This document shows positions 52,535 through 61,631 of a DNA stretch of 64,000 nucleotides, in pieces. A program made the translations under genes and the position numbers. The stretch covers positions 379,501 through 443,500 of the forward strand of contig NZ_JADOBQ010000004.1 in NCBI RefSeq assembly GCF_015644665.1. Reading direction: 5' to 3'. Under the pieces are notes generated by a model. That model had not been told where the DNA came from. It made no database searches and saw only the letters and a list, made by a program, of their open reading frames with translations. The DNA comes from Roseobacter sp. MH60115 (GTDB taxonomy: Bacteria > Pseudomonadota > Alphaproteobacteria > Rhodobacterales > Rhodobacteraceae). Every line of letters starts with the position of its first letter. The first letter of the stretch is position 1.

Positions 52535-52558
52535 GGTGGCCTGAAAGCCCACCCTACC
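52535..52558. repeat. Single copy of the dispersed palindromic unit
   Basis: GGTGGCCTGAAAGCCCACC followed by CTACC repeats the unit found in both arms at 26208-26285 with one base difference in the core. It lies in the 102-base gap between the IlvD/EDD gene and the FAH-family gene, inside an otherwise tight operon. Confidence 0.7.
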
Positions 52559-52583
52559 CGCAAACTGAGAAGGACCAAGAGAC

Positions 52584-53432
52584 GTGAAACTTGTGCGATA
52601 TGGGGAGAGGGGCGCAGAGAAGCCCGGAATGCTGGATGCCGAGGGGACCCTGCGCGATCTGTCAGCGCATGTTGCCGACATTGCGGGAGACGTGTTGTCG
52701 GATGCCGGGCTTGAAAAGCTGCGCGCAATTGATCCTGCCAGCTTGCCTGTGGTTGACGGTGCCCCGCGCATCGGGGCCTGTGTCGGCAATATCGGGAAGT
52801 TCCTGTGCATCGGGTTGAACTACTCTGACCACGCGGCGGAGACAGGCGCGGACATTCCCGCGCATCCGATCCTCTTTTTCAAGGCCAACTCCGCCATTGT
52901 CGGCCCTTATGACGATGTCAGCATGCCGCGCGGATCGACCCACACCGATTGGGAGGTCGAACTGGGCGTGGTGATCGGCACCACCGCGAAATACGTGAGC
53001 AAGGAAAACGCGCTGGATCACGTCGCGGGCTATTGTGTTGTGAACGACGTAAGCGAGCGGCATTTTCAGACGCAGCTCACGGGGCAATGGACCAAGGGCA
53101 AATCCTGCGACACCTTTGGGCCAACAGGGCCGTGGCTGGTGACCCGTGACGAGGTGCCGAACCCACAAGACCTTGCCATGAGCCTTGATGTAAACGGCAA
53201 GCGGATGCAGACCGGAACCACCTCGACGATGATTTTCACCGTTGCGGAGATCATCGAACATCTGTCGTCTTTGATGACGCTGCATCCAGGGGATGTGATC
53301 ACCACAGGCACGCCACCGGGCGTGGGCATGGGCATCAAGCCCGACCCTGTCTACCTCAAGAAGGGGGACGTCATGGAGTTAACCATCGAAGGTCTGGGTG
53401 CGCAGCGCCAAACCGTGACGGAGGACGCATAG
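52584..53432 (+). CDS. Fumarylacetoacetate hydrolase-family enzyme
   Basis: The 282-residue protein starts at GTG 52584 (GAGAAGGACC upstream). The FAH fold is clear from FLCIGLNYSDHAAE, ILFFKANSAIVGPYDDV, the metal-binding WEVELGVVIG (Glu-x-Glu), VVNDVSERHFQ and TTGTPPGVGMG. The same subgroup contains 2,4-diketo-3-deoxy-L-fuconate/L-rhamnonate hydrolase, giving pyruvate plus lactate. That role fits the SDR and dehydratase upstream. Ureidoglycolate lyase has been an older label for this family; allA at 23047 is unrelated. Confidence 0.91.
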   Translation: MKLVRYGERGAEKPGMLDAEGTLRDLSAHVADIAGDVLSDAGLEKLRAIDPASLPVVDGAPRIGACVGNIGKFLCIGLNYSDHAAETGADIPAHPILFFKANSAIVGPYDDVSMPRGSTHTDWEVELGVVIGTTAKYVSKENALDHVAGYCVVNDVSERHFQTQLTGQWTKGKSCDTFGPTGPWLVTRDEVPNPQDLAMSLDVNGKRMQTGTTSTMIFTVAEIIEHLSSLMTLHPGDVITTGTPPGVGMGIKPDPVYLKKGDVMELTIEGLGAQRQTVTEDA

Positions 53433-54383
53433 GTGGCCGAGCTTTTCATGATTGGTGGCGCGACGGATGTGATGCTGGAGCGTCTGGGTGAGAAATTCAC
53501 CATTCACCGGGCACAGGATATGGAGGATCCGCAGGCGTGGCTGGCGGCAAATGGCAATGGCATCGAATATGTGGCGACCAATGGCCACGATGGGGTAAAG
53601 CCCGAATTCATGGCGGCGATGCCCAACCTCAAAGCCATCAGCTGCTACGGTGTCGGATATGACGCCATCGATACCCATGCGGCGCGGGCCAGGGGCGTTG
53701 TGGTCACACATACGCCAAATGTGCTGAACGCCGAGGTCGGGACCACGGCCGTTCTGTTGATGTTGGCCTGCTACCGCGAATTGCTGCGCGACGATGCCTA
53801 TGTGCGGTCCGGACGGTGGGAGACAGAGGGTAATTCGGCGCTGACGCGCTCGGCGGATAATCAGACCGTGGGCATTCTGGGTCTGGGCCGGATTGGCCAG
53901 GCGATTGCGGACAAGCTCGCGCCGTGGGGGACAAAGATTGTCTACCACTCGCGGAGCCAAAAGGACGTCGACTACACGTATTACGGCGACCTTGTCGAAA
54001 TGGCGCGGGATGTGGATACGCTCATCTGCATCACGCCCGGCGGGCCCGCGACCAACAAGATCGTCAACCGCGAGGTGCTCGATGCGCTGGGGCCGCAGGG
54101 CACGTTGATCAACGTCAGCCGTGGAACGGTTGTGGATGAAGAGGCGATGATCGCTGCCTTGCAGGACGGGCGTCTTGGCTGGGCAGGGCTGGATGTGTTC
54201 GAGGCAGAACCACATGTGCCCGAAGCGCTGCGCAAACTCAACAACGTCGTGCTGTTGCCCCATGTGGGCAGCGCCACGCTGGAGACCCGCGCCGCCATGG
54301 GGGCGCTGACGGTAGATAACCTTCTGCAGCACCTGCAGGACGGCACGGTCATCAGCCCGGTCCCGGAATGCGCGGATATGTAA
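53433..54383 (+). CDS. D-isomer-specific 2-hydroxyacid dehydrogenase
   Basis: The 316-residue protein starts at GTG 53433, directly after the preceding stop codon. It has the NAD-binding motif [20 protein letters not shown] and the catalytic Arg, Glu and His of the family in [22 protein letters not shown] and LLPHVGSAT. The PHVGSAT form is common in hydroxypyruvate/glyoxylate reductases. Here it may reduce or oxidise a two- to four-carbon product of the sugar-acid pathway. It ends four bases before the next gene. Confidence 0.92.
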   Translation: MAELFMIGGATDVMLERLGEKFTIHRAQDMEDPQAWLAANGNGIEYVATNGHDGVKPEFMAAMPNLKAISCYGVGYDAIDTHAARARGVVVTHTPNVLNAEVGTTAVLLMLACYRELLRDDAYVRSGRWETEGNSALTRSADNQTVGILGLGRIGQAIADKLAPWGTKIVYHSRSQKDVDYTYYGDLVEMARDVDTLICITPGGPATNKIVNREVLDALGPQGTLINVSRGTVVDEEAMIAALQDGRLGWAGLDVFEAEPHVPEALRKLNNVVLLPHVGSATLETRAAMGALTVDNLLQHLQDGTVISPVPECADM

Positions 54384-54387
54384 GCCC

Positions 54388-55482
54388 ATGAGCCAGATCG
54401 CCTCGGTCACGGCCCGGCTCTTCAATGTCCCGCTGGACGAAGTGCTGGTGGATGCCAAACATGGCTCTCACAGTCACTTTCACCTGATCACGGCGACAGT
54501 CATGCTGAAGGACGGTCGCCGTGGCACGGGGTATACATACAACGGAGGGCGCGGCGGTCATGCGACCGCCGCTCTGATCACCCACGATCTGGCACCCTTT
54601 CTGGTAGGGCAGGAGGCCGCGGATGTCGAAGCGCTCTATGATGCGATGCAGTGGCATATGCATTACGTTGGGCGTGGTGGCATCCTGAGCTTTGCAATCT
54701 CGGCGGTGGACATCGCGCTCTGGGACCTGCGCTGTCAGGCAGCGGGTCAGCCGCTGTGGCAAATGGCGGGCGGCGCGGGCAAGACCTGCAAAGCCTACGG
54801 CGGTGGCATTGATCTGGCCTACCCACTGCCGAAGTTACTCAAGCACGTGCAGAGCTATCTGGATGCCGGCCTGAACGGGGTCAAGATCAAGATCGGGCAA
54901 CCCACCGAAGCCGAGGATGTGGACCGCATCCGCGCGGTACGCCAGCAGATCGGGCCGGATGCGGCCTTTATGATCGACGCGAATTATTCGATGACGGTGC
55001 CGCAGGCGATCTCGCTGGCAAATGCGGTGAAGGATCAGAACATCCTGTGGTTCGAGGAGCCGATCATCCCGGATAACTACGCAGGCTATGCCGAGATCAC
55101 GCGGGCGACAGGCATGGCCGTTGCGCAGGGAGAGAACCTGCACACGATCCATGAATTCGAGATGGCGCTGGCACAGGGAGAGCTTGGGTTCGTCCAGCCC
55201 GATGCCTCGAATTGTGGCGGGATCACCGGGTGGTTACAGGTCGCCAACCTGGCGCGAGAGGCAGATGTTCCGGTGTGCAGCCACGGTATGCAGGAACTTC
55301 ATGTCAGCCTGGTCTCTGCGCAACCGCACGCCGGCTGGATCGAAGTGCACAGCTTCCCGATTGACCGCTACACAACACGCCCCCTCGTCATAAAGGAGCA
55401 CCGAGCGGTGGCCCCCGATGATCCCGGGGTGGGCGTCGTCTTCGACTGGCCAGAGCTTGTGCCGTTTGAGGTGCGCCTGTAA
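54388..55482 (+). CDS. Mandelate racemase/muconate lactonizing-family enzyme
   Basis: The 364-residue enolase-superfamily protein has the N-terminal capping domain and a barrel with K-x-K in [10 protein letters not shown] (near residue 165), metal ligands in FMIDANYSM (Asp), [10 protein letters not shown] (Glu) and AQGENLHT (Glu), and a His in [10 protein letters not shown]. This K-x-K plus His set fits the mandelate racemase subgroup, which includes many sugar-acid dehydratases. Two dehydratase types in one operon (this and IlvD/EDD) suggest two substrates or an epimerisation step. It is the last gene of the operon. Confidence 0.91.
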   Translation: MSQIASVTARLFNVPLDEVLVDAKHGSHSHFHLITATVMLKDGRRGTGYTYNGGRGGHATAALITHDLAPFLVGQEAADVEALYDAMQWHMHYVGRGGILSFAISAVDIALWDLRCQAAGQPLWQMAGGAGKTCKAYGGGIDLAYPLPKLLKHVQSYLDAGLNGVKIKIGQPTEAEDVDRIRAVRQQIGPDAAFMIDANYSMTVPQAISLANAVKDQNILWFEEPIIPDNYAGYAEITRATGMAVAQGENLHTIHEFEMALAQGELGFVQPDASNCGGITGWLQVANLAREADVPVCSHGMQELHVSLVSAQPHAGWIEVHSFPIDRYTTRPLVIKEHRAVAPDDPGVGVVFDWPELVPFEVRL

Positions 55483-55568
55483 CGCGAACGGTAGTATGAC
55501 AACCGGACCAACGCCGCTTCATTGTTCCAAAAATATGCAAATCACGCGGCTTGTCCTGAACGCAAAGG

Positions 55569-56231
55569 TCAGATCCGCAGAAACCGCTGTGCAATCTTCG
55601 GGATCAGCCGGTCGAACTGCAGCGGTGCGTCGGCCACGGCCAGACAGATGCAATCCTCGTGAATGTCCGCCACAGGCGTGTGATGCATGTCGCTGTCCGC
55701 GATCTCCACATCGCCACGGGCAAAGTAATCATCCTCATCCTGAAACGCCCCCTTCAGCACCATGGTCATCTCCGTCCCGTGGTGTCCGTGATCTGGCATC
55801 GCGGTGCCCGCAGGGATAAAGAGTAACCTGGCAGAGGCGTCCTTCGACGTCGGTAAGATAGCCTGTTTGACCCCCATGCCCACCGGCTTCCAACGGATCG
55901 CTTCCAGATCCCCGCCTACATAGTCACGCAGCGGCTTGGGCAGCACGGCGCAGACATTGGTCTCGGCTACATGCGGTTTATCCACGGGACCTCCGAGGAT
56001 CAACGCCAGCGTCGCCTCAAGGCTTTCCGGCTGAAGGTCGGCCACTTCATCATTGCGCATCTGGTCCAGTACTTCACCGCCCAGAGCATCAAAGCTCTCC
56101 GCCTGCGCCCGACAGCTGTCACAGAGCGACAGATGAGAGGCCACCATCAGGTTGAAGGCCTCGGGTAACGATCCCGCGGCATAGGCCATCAGGATGGCGT
56201 CATTCAGGTGATGTTTGATTGTCTCGGTCAT
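55569..56231 (-). CDS. chrR: Anti-sigma factor ChrR (zinc domain plus cupin)
   Basis: The 220-residue protein has an N-terminal zinc-binding anti-sigma domain with H7/H8 and H33-x3-C37-x2-C40 (HLSLCDSC), and a C-terminal cupin (about 120-205) with HGHHGTEMTMVLKG and DMHHTPVADIHEDC. This is the arrangement of R. sphaeroides ChrR, which holds RpoE inactive until singlet oxygen appears. It lies 8 bases after the sigma-factor gene, and the two are co-transcribed. Confidence 0.95.
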   Translation of the reverse strand: MTETIKHHLNDAILMAYAAGSLPEAFNLMVASHLSLCDSCRAQAESFDALGGEVLDQMRNDEVADLQPESLEATLALILGGPVDKPHVAETNVCAVLPKPLRDYVGGDLEAIRWKPVGMGVKQAILPTSKDASARLLFIPAGTAMPDHGHHGTEMTMVLKGAFQDEDDYFARGDVEIADSDMHHTPVADIHEDCICLAVADAPLQFDRLIPKIAQRFLRI

Positions 56232-56239
56232 CTTTCATT

Positions 56240-56815
56240 TCACTTCATTGCATGGCGCAGACGGTCCAGCGCCAATCGAATTCTCGATTTGATCGTGCCC
56301 AGGGGCAGACCGGTTTCGGCGGCGATTTCGCTGTGGGTCAGATCTCCGAAATACGCCTTTTCAATCAATTCCCGCTGCGCATCCGGTAACTCTGCCAGCG
56401 CCGCACCGAGAATTTCGGTTTCCTGTTGCAGTGTCAGGACATCTTCCTGATCTGGTTCTTCTTCGGGACCCCACGTCAGGTCCTCCGGTTCCGGTCGCCG
56501 TTGCCGGCGGATAAGGTCAATGCGCCGATTTCGCGCGATGGTGAAAATCCACGTCGCTACGGAAGCCCGGGCGGGATCGAACTGATGCGACTTGTGCCAG
56601 AGCGTCGCCATCACGTCCTGCGCGCACTCCTCGGCCAGAGAGGCATCCGCACCGGATTTTATCAAAAAGCCCTTCACCCGGGGGGCGAAATGGGCAAACA
56701 ACTCGGCAAATGCCTGCGTATCTTGATCGTCACGGATACGGGCCACATGCTCCACCCAAAGCATCCGCGCAGGTCCGGTCGTTGCAGTCACTTTTCTTTG
56801 CCCAGCCTTCTTCAT
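56240..56815 (-). CDS. rpoE: ECF sigma factor RpoE (singlet-oxygen response)
   Basis: With ATG 56815 (MKKAGQRKVT) the protein has 191 residues. Region 2 contains AELFAHFAPRVKGFLIKSG and ATWIFTIARNRRIDLIRRQRRPEPEDL; region 4 contains LIEKAYFGDLTHSEIAAETGLPLGTIKSRIRLALDRLRHAM. It matches RpoE of R. sphaeroides. The frame is open to a GTG at 56914, but a promoter with -10 at 56901-56906 lies inside that extension, so 56896 (leaderless) or 56815 are the credible starts. It is coupled to chrR downstream. Confidence 0.93.
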   Translation of the reverse strand: MKKAGQRKVTATTGPARMLWVEHVARIRDDQDTQAFAELFAHFAPRVKGFLIKSGADASLAEECAQDVMATLWHKSHQFDPARASVATWIFTIARNRRIDLIRRQRRPEPEDLTWGPEEEPDQEDVLTLQQETEILGAALAELPDAQRELIEKAYFGDLTHSEIAAETGLPLGTIKSRIRLALDRLRHAMK

Positions 56816-56900
56816 CGATACCGCAGGTGCCGCCAATGGTGTGCCCACTGATCGTGTACTTGTATCTGTTACATCTGGTTCTACACCCGCCAACATGTCC

Positions 56901-56930
56901 AGATTACGCTGCACGTGCAGAAGTAGATCA
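56901..56930 (-). promoter_or_regulatory. RpoE-type promoter of rpoE-chrR
   Basis: On the minus strand TGATCT (56930-56925) and TAATCT (56906-56901) are separated by exactly 18 bases. This resembles the R. sphaeroides RpoE consensus TGATCC-N18-TAAGA as I recall it. It sits right upstream of rpoE and points to autoregulation. Confidence 0.6.
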
Positions 56931-56983
56931 AAAAAACTTTGTTTTTAATGCAATGCATCCATTTTATCCAACACGCCGTATAC

Positions 56984-58348
56984 ATGGCACTGCAACCAGA
57001 AAGACCGGACACGTCCTTTATGCCCTTTGAAGCCCTGACCGAAGGCACCTTTGCTCCTTTTGACATTCGCAGAACAACCCGAAAAGTCGCCGTCATCGGC
57101 GGCGGTATCTCGGGGATGGGGGCGGCCTTCATGCTGGGCAAGGACTGCCACGTTACCTTGTTCGAGGCGGAGCCGCGGCTGGGCGGCCATGCCCGGACGG
57201 TGATGGCGGGCAAACGTGGTGACCAGCCCGTCGACACCGGTTTCATCGTCTTCAACCGCGCAAACTACCCCTATATGACGGCCCTGTTTGAACAGTTGAA
57301 CGTGCCGGTTGTGGAGTCGAACATGAGCTTTGGCGCGTCCATCGACGGCGGGCGTCTGGAATATGCGCTGACCTCGCTCGACGCCCTTTTTGCGCAGCGC
57401 AGGAACGCGGTCACCCCTGCGTTTCTGGGCATGGTGCGTGATATATTGCGGTTCAACAAACACGCGGTCAGCATCGCAGAGGATCGCAGCCTGAGCCTCG
57501 GCGCCTTTCTCGAAAAGCTCGGGACCGGCAGGTGGTTCCGCGACTACTATCTGCTGCCGCTTTCGGGGGCGATCTGGTCGACGCCGACAGAAAAGATCAT
57601 GGATTTCCCCGCCTATGCCATGATCGAGTTCTTCAAGAACCACGCGCTGCTCGGCGTGCACGGACAGCACCAGTGGTACACGGTTGACGGCGGATCCACC
57701 CAATACGTTAGCCGTCTGGTGGCGGCATTGGAGGGCGTAGGCACCGACATCCGGCTTGGCGCGCCCATAAAATCCGTGACCCGGGGGGCTGGCCATGTGA
57801 TCCTGCATCCCTTTGGCGGCGCCCCTGAGGTTTTCGATCACGTGATTTTCGCCACTCATTCGGATGACACACTGCGGATGATTGGTGATCCGACACCGCA
57901 GGAGCAGAAAGCGTTGGGCGCCATTGCCTACCAGCCGAATGACATCGTTTTGCATGCGGACACAGACATGATGCCGAAAAGCCGCAAGACCTGGGCCAGC
58001 TGGGTCTACACCGAAGAAAAGGACGCCCAATCCGACCGGATCGACCTCACGTACTGGATGAACTCCTTGCAGCCCATTCCGCAGGATGACCCGCATTTCG
58101 TCACCCTCAACACCAAACGCCAGATCCGCGAAGAGCTGATCTATGACGCGGTGACCCTGCGCCACCCGGTCTATGATCTGGCAGCGCTTGAGGCGCAAAA
58201 GGACATCAGAGCATTCAACGGGACAGCGAATACGTGGTTCTGTGGTGCCTGGATGAAAAACGGTTTTCACGAAGACGGATTGTCCAGCGCCGTGGACGTG
58301 GTGCGCAGCCTGCGCCTTGTGCAGCGGGACAGGGTTGCCGCTGAATGA
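56984..58348 (+). CDS. FAD-dependent oxidoreductase (amine oxidase-like), RSP_1091 type
   Basis: The 454-residue protein has the FAD dinucleotide motif VAVIGGGISGMGAAFML, then LFEAEPRLGGHARTV, VDTGFIVFNRANYP and a C-terminal FAD segment ending WFCGAWMKNGFHEDGLSSAVD. This is the pattern of phytoene-desaturase/cyclopropane-fatty-acid-linked flavoproteins. In R. sphaeroides the equivalent first gene of the RpoE-dependent operon has been linked to furan fatty acid formation. ATG 57020 (MPFEALTEG) is an alternative start. It is divergent from rpoE and overlaps the next gene by four bases. Confidence 0.88.
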   Translation: MALQPERPDTSFMPFEALTEGTFAPFDIRRTTRKVAVIGGGISGMGAAFMLGKDCHVTLFEAEPRLGGHARTVMAGKRGDQPVDTGFIVFNRANYPYMTALFEQLNVPVVESNMSFGASIDGGRLEYALTSLDALFAQRRNAVTPAFLGMVRDILRFNKHAVSIAEDRSLSLGAFLEKLGTGRWFRDYYLLPLSGAIWSTPTEKIMDFPAYAMIEFFKNHALLGVHGQHQWYTVDGGSTQYVSRLVAALEGVGTDIRLGAPIKSVTRGAGHVILHPFGGAPEVFDHVIFATHSDDTLRMIGDPTPQEQKALGAIAYQPNDIVLHADTDMMPKSRKTWASWVYTEEKDAQSDRIDLTYWMNSLQPIPQDDPHFVTLNTKRQIREELIYDAVTLRHPVYDLAALEAQKDIRAFNGTANTWFCGAWMKNGFHEDGLSSAVDVVRSLRLVQRDRVAAE

Positions 58349-59103
58349 CCGCCCGGGTCGATCATATCTCGGGCCTGACGTTTCACGGTCGCAAAGGCGC
58401 CATTGAGAATGCCTTTCGCTATTCCGTAGACTACATCCTGCTGGATGCCGAAGCACAGGTGCGTTGCCCACGCCTTTTTGCGCGCAACGGATCGGCGCTG
58501 ACCTCGTTGCATGACAGCGATCATGGCGGCCCACCCAAAGTGGGTCGTGGCGCGCTTTGGGTGCGCGAGGTGCTGGAGCAGCATCAGATCACTGGCGTGG
58601 CACAGATCGAACTGCTCGCGCAGCCGCGTATGCTGGGACATGTGTTCAACCCGGTCAGCTTTTGGCTCTGCCGCCGTGACGATGGCGCGTTGATCACGGT
58701 GATTGCCGAGGTCAGCAATACTTTTGGTGATCGCCACAGCTACCTGTGCCACCACCCCGATCTGCGTCCGATTGAGCCCTGCGACACGCTCACGGCGCAA
58801 AAGATTTTCCACGTCTCACCGTTTCAGCCCATTGAGGGTGGGTATAGCTTCCGCTTCGACATCAACGATGCGCGCATCGGCATCTGGATCGACTACACAC
58901 GAGGCAACGGCGGATTGATCGCCACGCTGACCGGCAAACGCAAGCCGCTGACCAATCGGGCCATCCTGCGTTCCGCCTTTCTCCGGCCTTTGGGCGCACG
59001 TCGTGTCCTTGCGTTGATCCATTGGCAGGCGCTCAAACTCTGGGCCAAGGGCGCGCGGTATCGGGCCCGTCCGGTGCCACCTGAGAAAGAGATCTCACGG
59101 TGA
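58345..59103 (+). CDS. DUF1365 protein
   Basis: The 252-residue protein matches DUF1365 by GRKGAIENAFRYSVDYILLD near the N-terminus, LGHVFNPVSFWLCRRDDG, EVSNTFGDRHSYLC, and KIFHVSPFQPIEGGYSFRF. DUF1365 genes typically follow the flavoprotein in this operon, and the pair has been implicated in modification of membrane fatty acids under RpoE control. Biochemistry of DUF1365 is not settled in my knowledge. Four-base overlaps with both neighbours indicate tight co-expression. Confidence 0.92.
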   Translation: MTARVDHISGLTFHGRKGAIENAFRYSVDYILLDAEAQVRCPRLFARNGSALTSLHDSDHGGPPKVGRGALWVREVLEQHQITGVAQIELLAQPRMLGHVFNPVSFWLCRRDDGALITVIAEVSNTFGDRHSYLCHHPDLRPIEPCDTLTAQKIFHVSPFQPIEGGYSFRFDINDARIGIWIDYTRGNGGLIATLTGKRKPLTNRAILRSAFLRPLGARRVLALIHWQALKLWAKGARYRARPVPPEKEISR

Positions 59104-60335
59104 CGCAGGACAGCGAGCGATTACCGGCCTATTCCCTTTTCGCTGCGCTTTTGGCAGCCGCTGGCCTGCCCATCTATATCCACGCACCAAAATTTTACGT
59201 GGATGAATACGGCGTGTCGCTGGCGGCTCTCGGGGCTGTCCTCTTTGGCCTTAGGCTGCTGGACGTGGTGCAGGATCCGCTGCTGGGCAAGCTGGCGGAA
59301 AAGCTGCGGGATCAGCGGGCTATCGCGGTCGCCGCAGGCTGCGCCGTGATCGCCCTGGCGATGGTCGGCCTTTTTGCAATTCCGCCAGTTCTGCCACCGC
59401 TGGTCTGGTTCGGCCTGACACTGACACTGGTGTTTTCCGCCTTCAGCTTTCTGACCATCAACTTTTACGCCCAGGGGGTGATGAAAGGCACGCGCATGTC
59501 CGGCCAGGGCCATTTCCGGCTGGCACGCTGGCGCGAGAGCGGCGCGCTGCTGGGTGTCTGTGTCGCGGCGGTGGCACCCGTTGCCTTGGCATCGATCTTT
59601 GCCGCGCCCTTTGCGTGGTTTGCCATAGGTTTCGCCGTCCTTGCCGTGATCGCCGCTCTGGCCATGCAGTCGGAATGGAGCACGGCTGGCCTCGCGGCAT
59701 CCACCGGCTTCGGCGTGGTTTTGAAGGACAAGCTGGCGCGCCGCCTGTTGCTGATCGCGCTGGTAAACGCGGCCCCCGTTGCCGTCAGCTCGACCCTGTT
59801 TTTGTTTTTTGTCGAAAGCAAACTGGACGCCCCGGGTTTCGAAGGGCCGCTTCTCTTGGTGTTCTTCCTGTCGGCTGCTGCTGCCGCGCCGTTCTGGGGC
59901 GCGATGGCCGAGCGATTTGGCCCAAAAGACGTGTTGATCGTTGCCATGATCCTGGCAATCTGCGCCTTTGGGCTGACACTGACGCTGGGCCCTGGCGACT
60001 GGGTGTTTTTCGCGATTATCTGTGTGATGTCCGGGGCGACGCTGGGGGCTGACCTCACGCTGATGCCCGCCATTTTTGCCAACCGGATGGCGCGGATTTC
60101 GCCTTCCGCGGCGGAGGGGTTCGGGCTTTGGTCTTTCGTGTCGAAACTCACACTGGCCTTTGCCGCCGTCACCCTGTTGCCGATGCTGGAGCGGGCGGGG
60201 TTTCAAAGCGGCAGCGCGGCGCAGAACAGTCCAGAGACGCTAGCCTTGCTGGCGATCCTCTATGCTGCGGTTCCCTGCGGTCTCAAGGTGATCTCCATCG
60301 CCTTGCTGGCCATCACCGATCTGAGCGAGGTCTGA
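59100..60335 (+). CDS. MFS transporter (RSP_1089 type)
   Basis: The 411-residue protein starts at GTG 59100 and has about 12 transmembrane helices. The sequence HAPKFYVDEYGVSLAALGAVLFGLRLLDVVQDPLLG near the N-terminus is typical of the GPH/MFS_2 sugar-cation group, with a second family motif in GQGHFRLARWRESGALLG. No substrate can be assigned; a lipid or small-molecule role in stress is possible because it is in the RpoE-linked operon. It overlaps the DUF1365 gene by four bases. Confidence 0.9.
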   Translation: MTQDSERLPAYSLFAALLAAAGLPIYIHAPKFYVDEYGVSLAALGAVLFGLRLLDVVQDPLLGKLAEKLRDQRAIAVAAGCAVIALAMVGLFAIPPVLPPLVWFGLTLTLVFSAFSFLTINFYAQGVMKGTRMSGQGHFRLARWRESGALLGVCVAAVAPVALASIFAAPFAWFAIGFAVLAVIAALAMQSEWSTAGLAASTGFGVVLKDKLARRLLLIALVNAAPVAVSSTLFLFFVESKLDAPGFEGPLLLVFFLSAAAAAPFWGAMAERFGPKDVLIVAMILAICAFGLTLTLGPGDWVFFAIICVMSGATLGADLTLMPAIFANRMARISPSAAEGFGLWSFVSKLTLAFAAVTLLPMLERAGFQSGSAAQNSPETLALLAILYAAVPCGLKVISIALLAITDLSEV

Positions 60336-60339
60336 GACG

Positions 60340-60903
60340 ATGAGTGAATGGATGTTTTTGGCTTTCGGTGCCGTGGCCGCTCTGGTGGCCCTTTGGCTCT
60401 GCAAACGCATCGTCGGATTTGCAGCGCAAAAATCGGAAGATTACGAAGACGGCACACCGGACTTTGACATCCGTAAACATCTCAATGGCCCGCTCCTCTG
60501 TGAAGGCGTCATTTACGGCCCGACAGGGCGGGTCAGCAGCCGGTTTGTTGCAGATTTCGATGCCACGTGGGAGGGCAATTCGGGCTCGATGAAAGAGCAT
60601 TTTGTCTACGACGACGGCAGCGTTCAGGACCGCGAATGGCATTTGCAGATCGACGATCACGGCAAGATCTGTGCACGGGCCGATGATGTGGTGGGGGAGG
60701 GATCGGGGCAGCAACTCGGACCAACGGTGCAGTTGAGATACCGGATCAGGTTGCCCGAAGGGTCCGGTGGGCATGTCCTGAACACCGTCGACTGGATGTA
60801 CCTGACGCCAAACGGCACGATCATGAACCGGTCCCAGTTTCGCAAGTTCGGGATCAAGGTCGCCGAACTGGTCGCCACCATGCGGCCAAAGGACATCACA
60901 TGA
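60340..60903 (+). CDS. DUF3833 protein
   Basis: The 187-residue protein has one N-terminal transmembrane helix (about 4-22) and then the DUF3833 core: FDIRKHLNGPLLCEGVIYGPTGRVSSRF, MKEHFVYDDGSVQDREWHLQID, and DWMYLTPNGTIMNRSQFRKFGIKVAEL. It resembles a membrane-anchored beta-barrel-like (lipocalin-type) domain. Function unknown. It begins four bases after the MFS gene and overlaps the SDR gene by four bases. Confidence 0.9.
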   Translation: MSEWMFLAFGAVAALVALWLCKRIVGFAAQKSEDYEDGTPDFDIRKHLNGPLLCEGVIYGPTGRVSSRFVADFDATWEGNSGSMKEHFVYDDGSVQDREWHLQIDDHGKICARADDVVGEGSGQQLGPTVQLRYRIRLPEGSGGHVLNTVDWMYLTPNGTIMNRSQFRKFGIKVAELVATMRPKDIT

Positions 60904-61631
60904 AAAACTGGAACGGGAAACGGTACTGGCTGGTCGGCGCCGGTGACGGTCTCGGGGCTGCGCTGGCCACCCGTCTCAGTACGGCAGGGGCCCATGTTAT
61001 TGTCTCCTCCCGGTCAGAGGACAAGTTGAAGGAATTGGTCGATACGCTGCCGTCGGACGGCAGCTACCAGATGGTCGATGTGGCCGACGATCAAAGTGTC
61101 AAGGCGGCGGCAGAAGCCGTTGGCCCGGTCGATGGCATCGTTTTTCTGGCCGGGGTGTACTGGCCCTTTCCCGCACAGGAATGGAATGCGGATCAGGCGA
61201 CCGCCATGGCGGATATCAACTTCACCGGGTTGATGCGTGTCATGGGCGCCGTTGTGCCGGGTATGGTGCGCCGGGATGCGGGCCACATCGTGATCACCGG
61301 CAGTCTCAGCGGTTTTCGCGGCTTGCCGGGGTCCATCGGATACACCGCGTCCAAGGCCGGGACGATGTCACTGGCGGAGTGCATGTATGCCGATCTGCGG
61401 CAGACCGGGGTGCAGGTGCAGGTGGCCAATCCCGGCTTTATCAAGACGCAGCTGACCGACAAGAACGATTTCAAGATGCCCTTCCTGATGACACCTGAAG
61501 AGGCTGCGGAATACATGTTCAAACACATGAACAGCGACCGGTTCAAGCTGAGCTTTCCGCGGCTCTTCTCACTGGTGTTCCGGGGCAGCCAGCTGCTGCC
61601 GGACTGGCTGTATTTCCGGATTTTTTCCTAA
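60900..61631 (+). CDS. SDR-family oxidoreductase (RSP_1087 type)
   Basis: The 243-residue protein has the SDR nucleotide loop YWLVGAGDGLGAALATRL, a Ser in IVITGSLSGFRG and the Tyr/Lys pair in YTASKAGTMSL. It completes the five-gene operon that is divergent from rpoE. The substrate is unknown; a lipid- or aldehyde-related role in the singlet-oxygen response is inference. Its stop overlaps the end of the convergent saccharopine-dehydrogenase-like gene by four bases. Confidence 0.9.
   Translation: MKNWNGKRYWLVGAGDGLGAALATRLSTAGAHVIVSSRSEDKLKELVDTLPSDGSYQMVDVADDQSVKAAAEAVGPVDGIVFLAGVYWPFPAQEWNADQATAMADINFTGLMRVMGAVVPGMVRRDAGHIVITGSLSGFRGLPGSIGYTASKAGTMSLAECMYADLRQTGVQVQVANPGFIKTQLTDKNDFKMPFLMTPEEAAEYMFKHMNSDRFKLSFPRLFSLVFRGSQLLPDWLYFRIFS

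Noticed and set aside
56849-56880. Possible plus-strand RpoE promoter (TGATCG) for the FAD oxidoreductase operon
   Set aside because: No convincing -10 element is found at 16-18 bases, so co-regulation with rpoE is plausible but not shown by sequence.
56945-58534. Minus-strand open frame of 529 codons opposite the FAD oxidoreductase gene
   Set aside because: It has no recognisable domain and lies antisense to a strongly supported gene.
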